DNA of 57,492 bases from Gloeocapsa sp. UFS-A4-WI-NPMV-4B04 (GCA_019359535.1 JAHHHE010000007.1:1-57492); one strand, 5' to 3'. Positions 42,613 to 52,330 are shown, numbered from the stretch's first letter. Program-made: numbers and translations. The notes: a model not told the origin generated them from the letters alone.

Positions 42613-43394
42613 ACCTGCTCCACCCCGATACCATTTTTCCTTCTTGACACCAACCGAAAGAACATTCGAGACTCGCTCACGTGCCTTGCTTCTTACCTCT
42701 GGTGGTATTTCATCCACAAATATGGCATCTACTATCGCGGCAATCTCTAGTACCTGCTTTGGTTGCCGTTGCATAACTTCAGATACAGCTTGAGATAGGG
42801 TAGCGTCGCTGAATTCATCTCGTAGATAGTCGGACCAGGTTTCTAGCTCCTTGCTTGTTTTCTGAGATTTGGATTTCGCACTCTGCTTTTTGCTAGTGGG
42901 GGATGAATTCTTCTTCGCTTGCCGCTTTGTAGCATCTGACACTATTGGAGCCTTAGCATCAGTAGTAGTGTCTAGCTTGGGAGATTCTGGCTCTGGAGTT
43001 ACCATATCTTCGGCAGTAGATTCAGTCTGCTCGTCGGTAACTTCAGTGCTTTCTTCAGCAACTGGTGTTTGTGCTGGTGTTGCTATCGGTGTAGCAGTAG
43101 CGGTATCTGTAGGGGCAAATAGGTCAATAACGGTTTTGAGACTGTGGCGTTTCTCCTGAATCGATTGCAGTTGAGCACTCAACTGGGCTTCTTGTGTTGC
43201 TAATTCGGCATCAACTTCTAAGAGTTTGGCGACTGTAAGATTGGATGTATCGGAAGAGTTTTGAGAGTTTGGCACTGGAAAGAATAAACTAAGTTACTTG
43301 GCTAGCCAATTGTAAGAGAATATTCACCGTTATGCACTAGACTTCTTGCAAAAGGGTAAAGGGACGGTAAAAATAGGTTAGAGGATGAAAATCT

Positions 43395-43647
43395 ATGACC
43401 TACAACCAAGTAAAACATCTCAATTACATCAACCCAGAAAAGCATTTAGTTTTACCCAAAATTCTCTTGACCAGAGTTGAAGGAGAAAATACGGGATTAA
43501 GACATTATTTAACTAGACTACATCGAGCAACTCTTTGTTACTCAAAATCTCTTGAGATGTTACGATGTTCCGTTCGGCTATTGATGCACTACTTAAGATT
43601 TAGGGCAATTCCCCTAGCCACCTAATCCACTGCTAATTCAGCAAAGC
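43395..43647 (+). pseudogene. IS1-family transposase, C-terminal remnant
   Basis: Residues 27-76 (RVEGENTGLRHYLTRLHRAT...) match the end of the IS1 transposase at 25904. The first 26 residues are unrelated. The end GCTAATTCAGCAAAGCC resembles the inverted IS1 end at 56031. Confidence 0.65.
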
Positions 43648-43749
43648 CGAATTTTTAATTAAATACTTTACCTGATTGCAGCACAACTTTGGAGCCGAAT
43701 CAACACATCTGAGGCATTACCCAGTCGCCTTACCGTTGGTATCTAAGTG

Positions 43750-44289
43750 TTACTTTTGCACCGGTCCGTAGCAGTAAAGGGAAAGATCTTTACTTATGCA
43801 ACCAGTATGATTAGCCTTGGCATAGCGAGCACCAACCATCGCACTGTATTGACGAGCACTGCCTGCTCTTGAACCTGACGCATTGGAGTACTCTCTTGAT
43901 GGATAGAGGACACCATTGACATACTGCCTGGGTCGATAAACTCTTGCGGGGTTGAGGCAGGGGCGAGGTCCGATACGAGTGTCACAAGTACGGCTGCTGT
44001 TAGTGAGGCCAACTTCTGTCCATTGGGAGTTACATCCTGTACTGTAACGGATCTCCATAATACCAAGCGAGCTGATTGGGTAAGTGCCGAGAACCTTAGA
44101 TCCAGCGAAGCAAGAGATCCTTGTTCCGTTCAAAGTGCTGCGAGGGTCGAGTCCATCGCACGTGAAGTCCTGACATCGGTAACTCGCAGCTTCTACGTGC
44201 TTCGCAACCATAGTTGAACTGACATTAAAAACACTTGCTAGGAAAACTGTACTAATAAGAACTGGAAGACGCTTTTTGAGCCTTAACAT
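43750..44289 (-). CDS. secreted DUF2690-type Cys-rich protein
   Basis: Signal peptide 1-35 (KKRLPVLISTVFLASVFNVS plus ...VEA). The mature part has CDGLDPRSTLNGTRISC and IMEIRYSTGCNSQWTEVGL, the DUF2690 pattern, with several Cys for disulfides. Its C-terminal half is Tyr/Arg-rich and unassigned. Role unknown; the family is best known in actinobacteria. Confidence 0.7.
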   Translation of the reverse strand: MLRLKKRLPVLISTVFLASVFNVSSTMVAKHVEAASYRCQDFTCDGLDPRSTLNGTRISCFAGSKVLGTYPISSLGIMEIRYSTGCNSQWTEVGLTNSSRTCDTRIGPRPCLNPARVYRPRQYVNGVLYPSREYSNASGSRAGSARQYSAMVGARYAKANHTGCISKDLSLYCYGPVQK

Positions 44290-44579
44290 AAAGCTTGCTC
44301 CTCTTGATAAAGTCTATTTATGTCTATAAGCAGTGGTGACTAGATTTTTTAAACAAATGAATGGTTTAGACAATTGTATAGTATTTCCTAACAACTGGTT
44401 GCGGGTTTTGTGTAAAAGTTGATCTGAAATATCAAGCGGCAAGCTCAAATTGAGCATTCGAGGAGGAAGGAAGCTCTAGTTTGATGGTTTCCATACTCTT
44501 TTTCACAATATTCCCGGTTCCCAGGCACGACGAAACTAGTCTCGGTGCGAGACCAGTTGGAGAATGGATGACAAGACCA
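44290..44579. other. IS-flanking region with an inverted-repeat arm
   Basis: CAACTGGTTGCGGGTTTT at 44392-44409 is repeated inverted at 45553-45570, enclosing the IS5 element next door. A GTCTCG-GTG-CGAGAC hairpin lies near 44535-44549. No gene. Confidence 0.5.
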
Positions 44580-45448
44580 TTAGCTCTGGCAGAAATGCCT
44601 GAGGTTAATCATTGTGTAAGCTAGGGTTTTCATGGCATAGTGCAACTCGCTGATTCGTTCAAAGCGCAGCAGTAAGCGCCAAAACTTATCTTCCCAGGCG
44701 AACACTCGCTCAATCGTGAAAAATCTCTCCTGATAGAGAGCCCTGTCAAAAAGAGGTTTGCGTCCACGCTTATGAGTCTTCCTCCCGCGCAGATTTTCAG
44801 TAATATTGGGAACCATGCCACGATTGAAAATGGCTTTGCGGTTCTCTCGACTATCGCACCCGCTGCATCTAGGCTGACGATGGTCTTGTTCAGAGCGAGG
44901 CCAACATGCTTGGCAATACGGCTCACTTGGGGCAATGCAAGGAGCAGCAGTGGCGACTCATGGTGATTCCCAGGAGCAGCAATAAAAGGGGCGATTACAT
45001 TACAGTGGCGATCACAGAAGGCAACAACTTTATCGCCTTTCATCTGCTTGTGCCCACTGAATCCAAGATTGTCACTGCCTTTTTTTGCCGCTGTGGTCGT
45101 CCCATCACCGTGGATGACACTGATGTCGAGGTACTCTTTCTGGTGGAGCTGCGACACCGACCCGGCGAAAATAGCATCAAAGCATCCATGAGCTTCAAAG
45201 CGTCTAAAGGCACGATAGATTCTGGTGTAGTGGATTTCCGGTCGCCCCTTGAAGTTCTTCTCGATAGGCAACTCTTTCCACTGACAGCCGAGGTACAACA
45301 GTTTTAAGATGTAGTTGAAGATGACGTGCAAAGCGAGCCGGGGCTGAGGACCGCGAGTCCCCATGTGCAGGTGGGGCAAGACAAATTCTTCAAACTGTTC
45401 CAAGGTCAAATGAGTGGGAATCCCTTGCCTAAATTGAGATTGAGCCAT
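44580..45448 (-). pseudogene. IS5-family transposase with a frameshift
   Basis: The N-terminal frame (from 45448) has the IS5 HTH, GRPEIHYTRIYRAFRRFEAH, the first Asp in VIHGDGTTTAAKKG, and reaches SLDAAGAIVERTAKPF. The correct ending NRKAIFNRGMVPNITENLRG, KPLFDRALYQERFFTIERVF and AWEDKFWRLLLRF lies in another frame (to 44580). The single-base shift is near 44870, just after the second Asp. No clear terminal repeats were found besides the outer 18-bp pair. Confidence 0.8.
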
Positions 45449-45534
45449 CTAAACTCCTATCGACTGTCAAACTAATAAGACTAAAGTCTTTTTGGTTTGA
45501 TCGATGGAAAAGTAAGTATCTAAAAGCTTTCAGA

Positions 45535-46244
45535 CAAATTCACCCAGCAGGGAAAACCCGCAACCAGTTGGATGATTTGGGTTGAGGACGAAATGGAACT
45601 GTCACTCCATCTGCTGCAATGATTAGAGGCATTGTTAAGAGCGTTGCATCTAGTGATTCCACTTGTAGTTGCTGTCCATCTGCTAAATGTTGTAGTTGCA
45701 GTTGCAAGTTTTCCATTTCTCGTTGTCCAGAAACTTGTACTCAGTTCCAAATCGTGTCACCACTCACAGCAATACCCGTAAGTTGCAGCAGCAATTGAGA
45801 GGCTAGGTCAAACGGTAAAAACACAGCTAGTAAACAACCTAAACGCACTAGTTCAAGGGACGTTTGCTGATAGGCTTGAATGCCTAAAATCTCATCCAAT
45901 GGAGTTTGATGGCTTCCAGAACAATGATGAGGACAGCGCCCGATTCGACGTTTCCATTCAATCTCACCCACGAGAGTTAACATACGGCGTTTGACAAAGC
46001 CTTTGCTGTGCAAAGCTGTACAGCAGACCGAGCAATGGGTCCATTGAGTCGGAACCTGACTCCGTTCATCGAGTTGTTGCTCTACAATCGCTCTGGCTAA
46101 CCATAACCCAATCTGCCAAGCCGCCAAAACTAAGTGAGTCAGGGAAGTTGCAGCTTGTAGGCGCTGGCACATTTGTTGCCATACTGGATCAGTTGTAGTG
46201 CGATGTTCAATAGAGGATAACAGCATTGATCCGGTTATTTCCAT
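45535..46244 (-). pseudogene. ISKra4-type transposase, N-terminal part
   Basis: Starting at 46244: MEITGSMLLSSIEHRTTTDP, a zinc-like HCSVCCTALHSKG, RCPHHCSGSHQTPLDEILGI, and SGDTIWN followed by an in-frame TGA where TGG would be normal. The frame then continues VQVSGQREMENLQLQLQHLA to SSNWLRVFPAG and stops. The C-terminal half is missing. Its start overlaps the end of the NmrA-like gene. Confidence 0.75.
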
Positions 46245-47089
46245 ACATCTGCATAATCCTCTGCAAATCGCTCAAACGTTATCGCTTCCCTTCCCGTAAG
46301 TTCTTGGACGGTTGTGGTTACGTTTGCTGTTAATCCGTCCCTATCTGCTTGATAGAGGCTGATAATCTCCTCAATATTCCACCTTGGCATTCCCCATTGT
46401 TTCATTGTGTTAATAGCAGTAGTGTCAGAAATGCTGACATAGTTGATCTCTTTGTCAATGGCTTTACTAATAATTTCTACAGCGTCTAGATTAGACAAAG
46501 CTGATGAACCCGTAATGTTATAAATCTTGCTCTGATGGTTTTCAGGTTGGCTCAAAATTTCAGCATTTACAGCAGCAATGTCGCGGGTATCTACGAAGCT
46601 AACCTGAGCATCCTGCCTAGGAGAAAATAACGTTCCTTGTTTAATGAAATGACTATCAAACGTGGCAAAGTTCTGCATGAATGAGTTAGGACGAGTGATA
46701 GTATAATCAATCTCACTGTCTACAATCATCTGCTCCACTTCGCCTAAGTGACGCAAGACTGCGTAATCGCTTTTGATATCTGCACACAATCCAGAGGAAC
46801 GAACAATGTGCTTGATTCCTGAGTGTTTCGCTACGGTGATTATATTTTTAATCCACTCAAACATTGCTTCAACTTCTGGTAACAGTAAAAACAACGTATC
46901 AACGCCTTCAAATGCTTTTTTCAAGGTATTGGGTTGAGCGAAGTTGATGACCGCATAAGGAATACTTTTTGGAGCTTTGTTGGCAGATGACACGCCAGTG
47001 ATGAAGTTAGTATTTTTAGCAGTCAAAGCTTTGACAAGTTCTGAACCAATATTGCCCGTTGCTCCAGAGATAAAGATGGTGTTGCTCAT
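46235..47089 (-). CDS. NmrA/QorB-type NAD(P)-binding reductase
   Basis: A Rossmann start (MSNTIFISGATGNIGSELVK), VDTLFLLLPEVEAMFEWIKN and KHSGIKHIVRSSGL, then DYTITRPNSFMQNFATFDSH. The atypical SDR lacks YxxxK and fits NmrA-like quinone reductases or redox sensors. It is divergent from an HxlR-type regulator, 108 bases away, a pairing common for quinone or aldehyde stress. Its last codons touch the ISKra4 fragment. Confidence 0.82.
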   Translation of the reverse strand: MSNTIFISGATGNIGSELVKALTAKNTNFITGVSSANKAPKSIPYAVINFAQPNTLKKAFEGVDTLFLLLPEVEAMFEWIKNIITVAKHSGIKHIVRSSGLCADIKSDYAVLRHLGEVEQMIVDSEIDYTITRPNSFMQNFATFDSHFIKQGTLFSPRQDAQVSFVDTRDIAAVNAEILSQPENHQSKIYNITGSSALSNLDAVEIISKAIDKEINYVSISDTTAINTMKQWGMPRWNIEEIISLYQADRDGLTANVTTTVQELTGREAITFERFAEDYADVWK

Positions 47090-47203
47090 GAATTAATCCG
47101 TCAGAAGTAGCAGGTTCTATCTAGACGGTAAGGGCAATAATTACTAAAGTAAAGTAGGTACTTTTTAGTAACTAAATAACCCAGACGAAAGTAGGGAGTG
47201 TCG

Positions 47204-47542
47204 ATGAAAGAACAAAAATGCTGCCCACTCGAAATTCTCTTGAGTCAGATTTCAGGGCAATGGACCCAATATATTCTCTGGGTTCTTGCTACGAATGGCT
47301 CACTCCGCTTTGGAGAATTGAAGCGCAACGTCAACGGGATCTCGACCAAGGTGCTAACCGAACGGCTCCGAATGCTAGAGTCACTCGGCATCGTTTTCCG
47401 TCACTACGAACCCACGATTCCACCACAAGTCACTTATGGTCTGACAGTTCGCGGTGGAGAATTGTCAGAAGCACTGAACCATCTTTACAACCTTGCTGTA
47501 CGTTGGTATGGGTCAGATGAAAAAACAACAGCCTCCCAGTAA
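47204..47542 (+). CDS. HxlR-family winged-helix regulator
   Basis: ATG at 47204 behind GGGAG. KCCPLEILLSQISGQWTQYI, GSLRFGELKRNVNGISTKVL and ERLRMLESLGIVFRHYEPTI then VTYGLTVRGGEL are the full HxlR winged helix. The two adjacent Cys at residues 6-7 are where redox-sensing Cys lie in relatives. It probably controls the divergent NmrA-like gene. Confidence 0.85.
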   Translation: MKEQKCCPLEILLSQISGQWTQYILWVLATNGSLRFGELKRNVNGISTKVLTERLRMLESLGIVFRHYEPTIPPQVTYGLTVRGGELSEALNHLYNLAVRWYGSDEKTTASQ

Positions 47543-47599
47543 CCTCACAATCCTATTGCAAAAATAGTTTTGAAACAAATAATTCCAAGAGTGAGAATG

Positions 47600-48055
47600 C
47601 AGTAGTGAGGCATCAACATTGTACTCCCCCAACCGCTAGATACGCCCAGTCTTGAGGAGTTGCAAAGAGGCAAGTTGATCAAAGTTCGTGGCTTTCCCTC
47701 TGACAAGAAGGTGAAACTATTCCGGGTCACTGTTTCCACTCACAGGACGGAATTCGTCGCCACTAACGACTTAACCCAAGCTGACACGGATGTCGTGCAA
47801 GATGTGTGCGGCAATCGCTGGAAGATTGAGGAGTTTCACCGTGAAGTTAAGCAGTTAACAGGTGTAGAAGCCTGTCAGTGCCGAAAAGCTCGCATTCAAC
47901 GCAACCACATTGCCTGCGCCTTGCTGGTCTGGAGTCGGCTCAAAACAATCGCGTACCAGAGCGGCAGAACGATCTATCAGATTAAGCACGGAATGTTCTC
48001 AGACTACCTGATTGAGCAACTCAAGCGCCCGTCCGTTCAAATGTCCCTTGCGTAA
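47600..48055 (+). pseudogene. IS4/IS701-type transposase, C-terminal fragment
   Basis: One frame with KVKLFRVTVSTHRTEFVATN, WKIEEFHREVKQLTGVEACQ and CRKARIQRNHIACALLVWSR, holding the catalytic Glu region. The first 250 or so residues are absent. It starts near a TTG only because the rest is gone. Confidence 0.75.
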
Positions 48056-48179
48056 GTCCTGTAATTGTAAAGATTGCTCTGTCCTTAAAAAGTTTTTGCA
48101 ACACAACCTGATTTCGTATCCTATCTCTTCCTTAAAGTTAAGTAGACAATACCTTTCAACTATCGGTGCGATATAAACA

Positions 48180-49079
48180 ATGCCAGAACTAAAGCCTTTA
48201 ACAGTAGAGGTTGCTCAAGAAGAAAACATTTTGCAGGTTCTGACTCATCCACCGCTGCGATCGAGTCAGTCTTTGCAATGGCAAGGAATCTATGTGCAAC
48301 AGCACCATCAACCGGCTTGGGAAACGCCTGAGTATTGCTACACGCAGCACATGATTCTAGTTCATCATTCTAAGCAGCTAGTGCAAGCGGAGCGGGTATT
48401 GGACGGACGCAGACAGCGAGAGTATTTGGGCGATGGAAATATTGTCATCGTTCCAGCAACGGTGGCGCATCAAGTCAGTTGGAACCAGGAAAATACCTTT
48501 ACGCTCTTGTTTTTGGAACCCAATCATCTGGCTCAGGTGGCGTATGAATCAATGAACGTCGCTCGCGTTGAACTAATCCCACAGTTTGCCAGCCTCGACC
48601 CACTGATTTACCAACTGGGGCGGGCATTGCAGTCCGAAATGAAGTCGCAGGGATCAGGAAGTCGGCTGTTTGTCGATTCGTTAACGACAGCACTTTCTAT
48701 CCATTTGCTCAGACATTATGCGGTGCGGCAACAACCGCTGCAACCCTATTCGGGCGGGCTACCGCACCGCAAATTGCAGCAAGCGATCGACTATATTCAG
48801 GCGTATTTAGCTCAAGATTTAAGTTTAGAAGCGATCGCCAGTACGGTCGAGATGAGCCGATACTACTTTGCTCGTTTGTTTAAGCAATCAATGGGAATTT
48901 CGCCCTACCAGTATGTTTTGCAACAGCGAGTCGAACGGGCAAAAGCATTGCTGAGGAACAGTTCGTTGTCGATCACTGAAATCGCGTATCAGATTGGCTT
49001 TGCCGATCAGAGTCAGTTGACCGTCCAGTTTCGCAAATTTACAGGGATGACTCCGCTCGACTATCGCAGGCAGCTTTGA
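48180..49079 (+). CDS. AraC-family transcription regulator (3 of 3)
   Basis: N-terminal cupin-like sensor with ETPEYCYTQHMILVHHSK and GDGNIVIVPATVAHQVSW. The C-terminal helix-turn-helices LSLEAIASTVEMSRYYFARL and ITEIAYQIGFADQSQLTVQF end TPLDYRRQL. It lies 121 bases upstream of the aldehyde dehydrogenase and probably activates it and the beta-propeller gene beyond. Confidence 0.88.
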   Translation: MPELKPLTVEVAQEENILQVLTHPPLRSSQSLQWQGIYVQQHHQPAWETPEYCYTQHMILVHHSKQLVQAERVLDGRRQREYLGDGNIVIVPATVAHQVSWNQENTFTLLFLEPNHLAQVAYESMNVARVELIPQFASLDPLIYQLGRALQSEMKSQGSGSRLFVDSLTTALSIHLLRHYAVRQQPLQPYSGGLPHRKLQQAIDYIQAYLAQDLSLEAIASTVEMSRYYFARLFKQSMGISPYQYVLQQRVERAKALLRNSSLSITEIAYQIGFADQSQLTVQFRKFTGMTPLDYRRQL

Positions 49080-49200
49080 TTGGGGTCGCTGAGCAAGATT
49101 TCCATAAATTTCGCAAGAATTGCGGCTCAAACTTAAATAACCCTTTTGTATGACTTGGGCAACCGCAAACTGCTGCTACAGTCTCCAAAGGTTTTAGGAG

Positions 49201-50715
49201 ATGCCAATGATTATTTGTGAATCAGTGCGATTTGAGTCAACTGATCAATCAACCCGTCCCACCTTCCCCATTACACTCACCCAGCTTTACATCAACGGCG
49301 AATGGCGTGATTCTACCAGCGGTAAAACCTTCGCTGCACTCGATCCCACGACAGAAGCAGAAATTGCTCAGGTTGCGGAAGGCACGGTTGAAGATGTCGA
49401 GGCAGCCGTTCAAGCCGCCCAAGCTGCCTTTGAGATCGGGACATGGAGCCAACTGAGCGGACATGAGCGAGGTGAGATTTTATGGAAAGTCGGCGATCTG
49501 TTCCGCAAATACGGTGAAGAACTTGCCTTTCTGCAAGCCAAAGAAATGGGGCGACTATTCACCGATTCTATGAGGGTAGACATTCCTCACCTTGTCAATA
49601 TGTTTCACTACTACGCAGGCTGGGCAAGCAAAATTGAAGGGTCGGTCAAACAAGCCACAAAAGGGTTGCATACCTATACCTTGCGTGAACCGCTAGGTGT
49701 CGTTGCTGCCATTACCCCCTTCAACTTTCCACTGATTCTCTCGATCAGCAAGTTTGCCCCTGCACTCGCGGCTGGCAACACGATCATTCATAAACCCGCT
49801 TCCGCAACACCGCTCTCAGCGTTAAAAGTCGCTCAAATCATGGAAGAAGCTGGCGTACCAGCGGGAGTTTTTAATGTGGTGATGGGGCCAGGCGGCGCGG
49901 TTGGTAATGCCCTGTCTACCCATCCTGGCATTGAGAAAGTGGCAATCACGGGTTCAACGGCTAGCGGTATCCGCGTGATTAAAGACTCTGCTGATACGTT
50001 GAAGCACCTGACGATGGAACTCGGTGGCAAAAGTGCCAACATCATCTTTGCCGATGCCGATCTAGATGCGGCAACGCAAACAGCTTATGACGGGATGTTC
50101 TACAACAAAGGCGAAATATGCTACGCTGGATCGCGGATGCTGGTGGAACGATCAATCTATGCCGAAGTGGTCGATCGCGTTCGGCAACGGGCGTTAAGTA
50201 CTAAACCTGGCGATCCGCTTGACCCCAACAGCGATATGGGACCGATTGCTAACAAAAGCGAGTATGACAAAGTTCTCAACTACATGAGCATTGGGCAGAA
50301 AGATGGGGCGCGGCTCGTTGCAGGTGGAAAAGCGGCAAACATCGGCACAGGCAAGGGCTATTTTGTTGAGCCGACTGTATTTGCAGACGTGAATAGCGAG
50401 ATGATAATCGCCCGTGAAGAAAGCTTCGGTCCCATCCTCTCCATTATCCCATTTGACGATTTTGAGGACGCAATTCGCATTGCCAACAGTAACCAATACG
50501 GACTTGCATCGGGTGTGCATACCCGCGACATTAAGAAAGCCCACAAAGCCGCCGCAAAGCTGAAAGCAGGGACGGTATGGGTCAATACTTACGGTCAATT
50601 TGACCCGTCAGCACCGTTTGGTGGTTACAAGATGAGCGGTTATGGGCGTGAGCAAGGCTGGGAAGCACTGGAGTTTTATCTGCAAACCAAGACAGTGTGG
50701 GTTGACCTGTCGTAG
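49201..50715 (+). CDS. aldehyde dehydrogenase family protein
   Basis: 504 residues, normal length. The catalytic Glu lies in LTMELGGKSANIIF (about 272) and the nucleophilic Cys in GEICYAGSRM (about 306). The cofactor site is PFNFPLILSISKFAPALAAG and ITGSTASG, and the ending ENPFGGY-like APFGGYKMSGYGREQGWEAL is typical. It oxidises an aldehyde to an acid with NAD(P); substrate unknown. A likely operon with the next gene (89-base gap). Confidence 0.93.
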   Translation: MPMIICESVRFESTDQSTRPTFPITLTQLYINGEWRDSTSGKTFAALDPTTEAEIAQVAEGTVEDVEAAVQAAQAAFEIGTWSQLSGHERGEILWKVGDLFRKYGEELAFLQAKEMGRLFTDSMRVDIPHLVNMFHYYAGWASKIEGSVKQATKGLHTYTLREPLGVVAAITPFNFPLILSISKFAPALAAGNTIIHKPASATPLSALKVAQIMEEAGVPAGVFNVVMGPGGAVGNALSTHPGIEKVAITGSTASGIRVIKDSADTLKHLTMELGGKSANIIFADADLDAATQTAYDGMFYNKGEICYAGSRMLVERSIYAEVVDRVRQRALSTKPGDPLDPNSDMGPIANKSEYDKVLNYMSIGQKDGARLVAGGKAANIGTGKGYFVEPTVFADVNSEMIIAREESFGPILSIIPFDDFEDAIRIANSNQYGLASGVHTRDIKKAHKAAAKLKAGTVWVNTYGQFDPSAPFGGYKMSGYGREQGWEALEFYLQTKTVWVDLS

Positions 50716-50804
50716 AAATCAAGAGAGGATTTGACGTAAATTTAACCCAGCGTGCGATCCCGGTTCTGACATACAAGAATCTGCCTAACTTTAAAGGAGT
50801 ATCA

Positions 50805-51716
50805 ATGGCCCCGTCTCAATTGCCGCCTCTATTTAGCGATGCAGCGATCGCCCTCGTTCCCGCCCAAACTGTTGCCGAATTTCCGGTCAACACCTTTCTA
50901 GAGAGCATTGTTGTCAGCCCTGATCAAACGCTGTTCATCACGGATCATTATGGCGGCAAAGTGATTCGCGTTGATACAGAAGGCGTTGTAACAACTCATG
51001 CAATCGTGGCTGGCAAAGCAACAGGGCTTGCCTTTGCAGCCGATGGAAGCCTGCTGTTGACGGGCTGGGACGATCAGAATACACCAGTTGTTTGGCGAGT
51101 TTCTTTGGCAGGAGATGTAGATGTTCTCGCAACCCTACCCGATGCCCTATTTCTCAATGGTCTGACTCCTTTATCAGACTCGCTTTATCTGATTGCTGAC
51201 TCTTACCGGGGAGCAATTTGGGAATTGGATGCGGCTCAGGGCACTGTGCGAGTTTGGCTAGAACATCCTCTCTTGGCACAGGCAACAGCGGAAAATCCCA
51301 CTCCGGCTGTGAATGGACTCAAGATCTTTGGCCAGGTTTTGTACGCCTCCAATACGCAGAACGCCCAAATCGTGAGAATCCCGATCTTGTCAGATCAACC
51401 CGGTGAACCGGAAGTTTTTGTGCAGAACGCCAATATTGACGATTTTGCCTTTGACAAAGCCGGGAATCTCTACGGCACCACTCATGTCTTCAATAGCCTG
51501 GTCAAGATTGTTCCTGATGGCAACATCACAATTCTTGCCCAAGCCGAGCAGGGCATGGTTGGGACAACAGCCGTTGCCTTTGGGCGATCGTCCACCGATC
51601 TCACGCATCTCTACGTCACCACCAATGGCGGCATATCGTTTCCGCCGTCGACCGGAATTGAATCCGCCAAAGTGGTGCGGCTAGAGGTCAGTGCTGAAGG
51701 ATTACCCTTACTCTAA
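50805..51716 (+). CDS. SMP-30/gluconolactonase-like beta-propeller
   Basis: 303 residues of repeated beta-blade pattern: LESIVVSPDQTLFITDHYGG, KATGLAFAADGSLLLTGWDD, GLTPLSDSLYLIADSYRGAI and VNGLKIFGQVLYASNTQNAQ. The AVNGLK...YASNT pair is where SMP-30 lactonases bind metal. No signal peptide. It may hydrolyse a lactone or act with the aldehyde dehydrogenase. Confidence 0.75.
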   Translation: MAPSQLPPLFSDAAIALVPAQTVAEFPVNTFLESIVVSPDQTLFITDHYGGKVIRVDTEGVVTTHAIVAGKATGLAFAADGSLLLTGWDDQNTPVVWRVSLAGDVDVLATLPDALFLNGLTPLSDSLYLIADSYRGAIWELDAAQGTVRVWLEHPLLAQATAENPTPAVNGLKIFGQVLYASNTQNAQIVRIPILSDQPGEPEVFVQNANIDDFAFDKAGNLYGTTHVFNSLVKIVPDGNITILAQAEQGMVGTTAVAFGRSSTDLTHLYVTTNGGISFPPSTGIESAKVVRLEVSAEGLPLL

Positions 51717-51722
51717 ATTCCT

Positions 51723-51969
51723 ATGGCTACTACTGATTAAGGCGCTGATCCCCCAGTCACGATCGATGTGCTTCAGAAAATTAAACCGGGTTGCGGACAG
51801 AGCTTGAGCAAGTCCTGACCGAGCTAACCGAATCTGCCAGGGCGTTTGAGGACATTTAGGGGCGAACCTCTTTCGTCCGCCTGATCGCGCCAATCCAGAC
51901 TATCGGATTGTCTTCAAGTTCGATCACCTGAACAACCTACTAGTCTGTCAATCTTTAATTGAGGGATAA
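51723..51969 (+). pseudogene. antibiotic-biosynthesis-monooxygenase (ABM) domain remnant
   Basis: ATG at 51723, then MATTD, an in-frame TAA, and GADPPVTIDVLQKIKPG in the same frame. The sequence goes on in other frames: LEQVLTELTESARAFE and HLGANLFRPPDRANPDYRIV then FKFDHLNNLL, ending 51967-51969. Joined, they make an ABM-type monooxygenase domain. At least two frameshifts and a stop, so it is dead. Confidence 0.7.
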
Positions 51970-51974
51970 AGTCA

Positions 51975-52151
51975 ATGCAATTTGACCCGTGTGTCGGTAG
52001 GGGGCTAACCGGAACATCAGCCTTCTTTATCAATGGGCTGCGGCTCAGAGATAGCTGGAATTTAGACCTGCTGTTGGCTGAGATAGAGAAGTTAGACCAA
52101 CGAGTTCCTAAACGCAATACGGTTCAGTTAGTGATGGAGAACGAACTTTGA
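51975..52151 (+). pseudogene. DsbA-like thioredoxin-fold C-terminal fragment
   Basis: VGRGLTGTSAFFINGLRLRD with WNLDLLLAEIEKLDQRVPKR resembles the cis-Pro region and last helix of DsbA-type thioredoxin proteins. The N-terminal CxxC half is missing. After VPKR a MITE supplies the present ending; without it the frame would stop two codons later. Confidence 0.5.
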
Positions 52152-52235
52152 AGTGCCGGAAACTTTATTCCTCCGTATGTCTGCCTACTCTTATTAAGAA
52201 AAATCGCAACTGTATTCTTTAACTGAACCGTATTG
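52115..52235. mobile_element. 121-bp MITE with 16-bp inverted ends and 9-bp target duplication
   Basis: CAATACGGTTCAGTTA (52115-52130) is perfectly inverted at 52220-52235. TCCTAAACG is duplicated at 52106-52114 and 52236-52244. No ORF of its own. No parent element with these ends occurs in the window. Confidence 0.93.
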
Positions 52236-52330
52236 TCCTAAACGAATTTGACAATTTAGCAGAAAACCGTTTGCACAAAAGTTAATGTGTTAGCAAAACT
52301 CCGTCTTAAGAGCTACTGGAGCTGAAACAA

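Larger units (their letters stand above)
41390..43275 (-). pseudogene. coiled-coil/winged-helix paralogue interrupted by ISAs1
   Basis: The main part (42613-43275) is a close paralogue of the gene at 33427-34140, with the same coiled coil, linker and AIVDAIF...GVKKEKWYRG domain. Its 3' end lies beyond the insertion: the minus strand of 41390-41446 reads GGAGSYSMSKAAVGDSAE then TAG. Excising the IS and one 11-base duplicate restores the frame exactly, giving the same SYSxSKAAV ending as the intact paralogue. As it stands the protein would end within the IS after KWYRGGAGQG. Confidence 0.85.
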
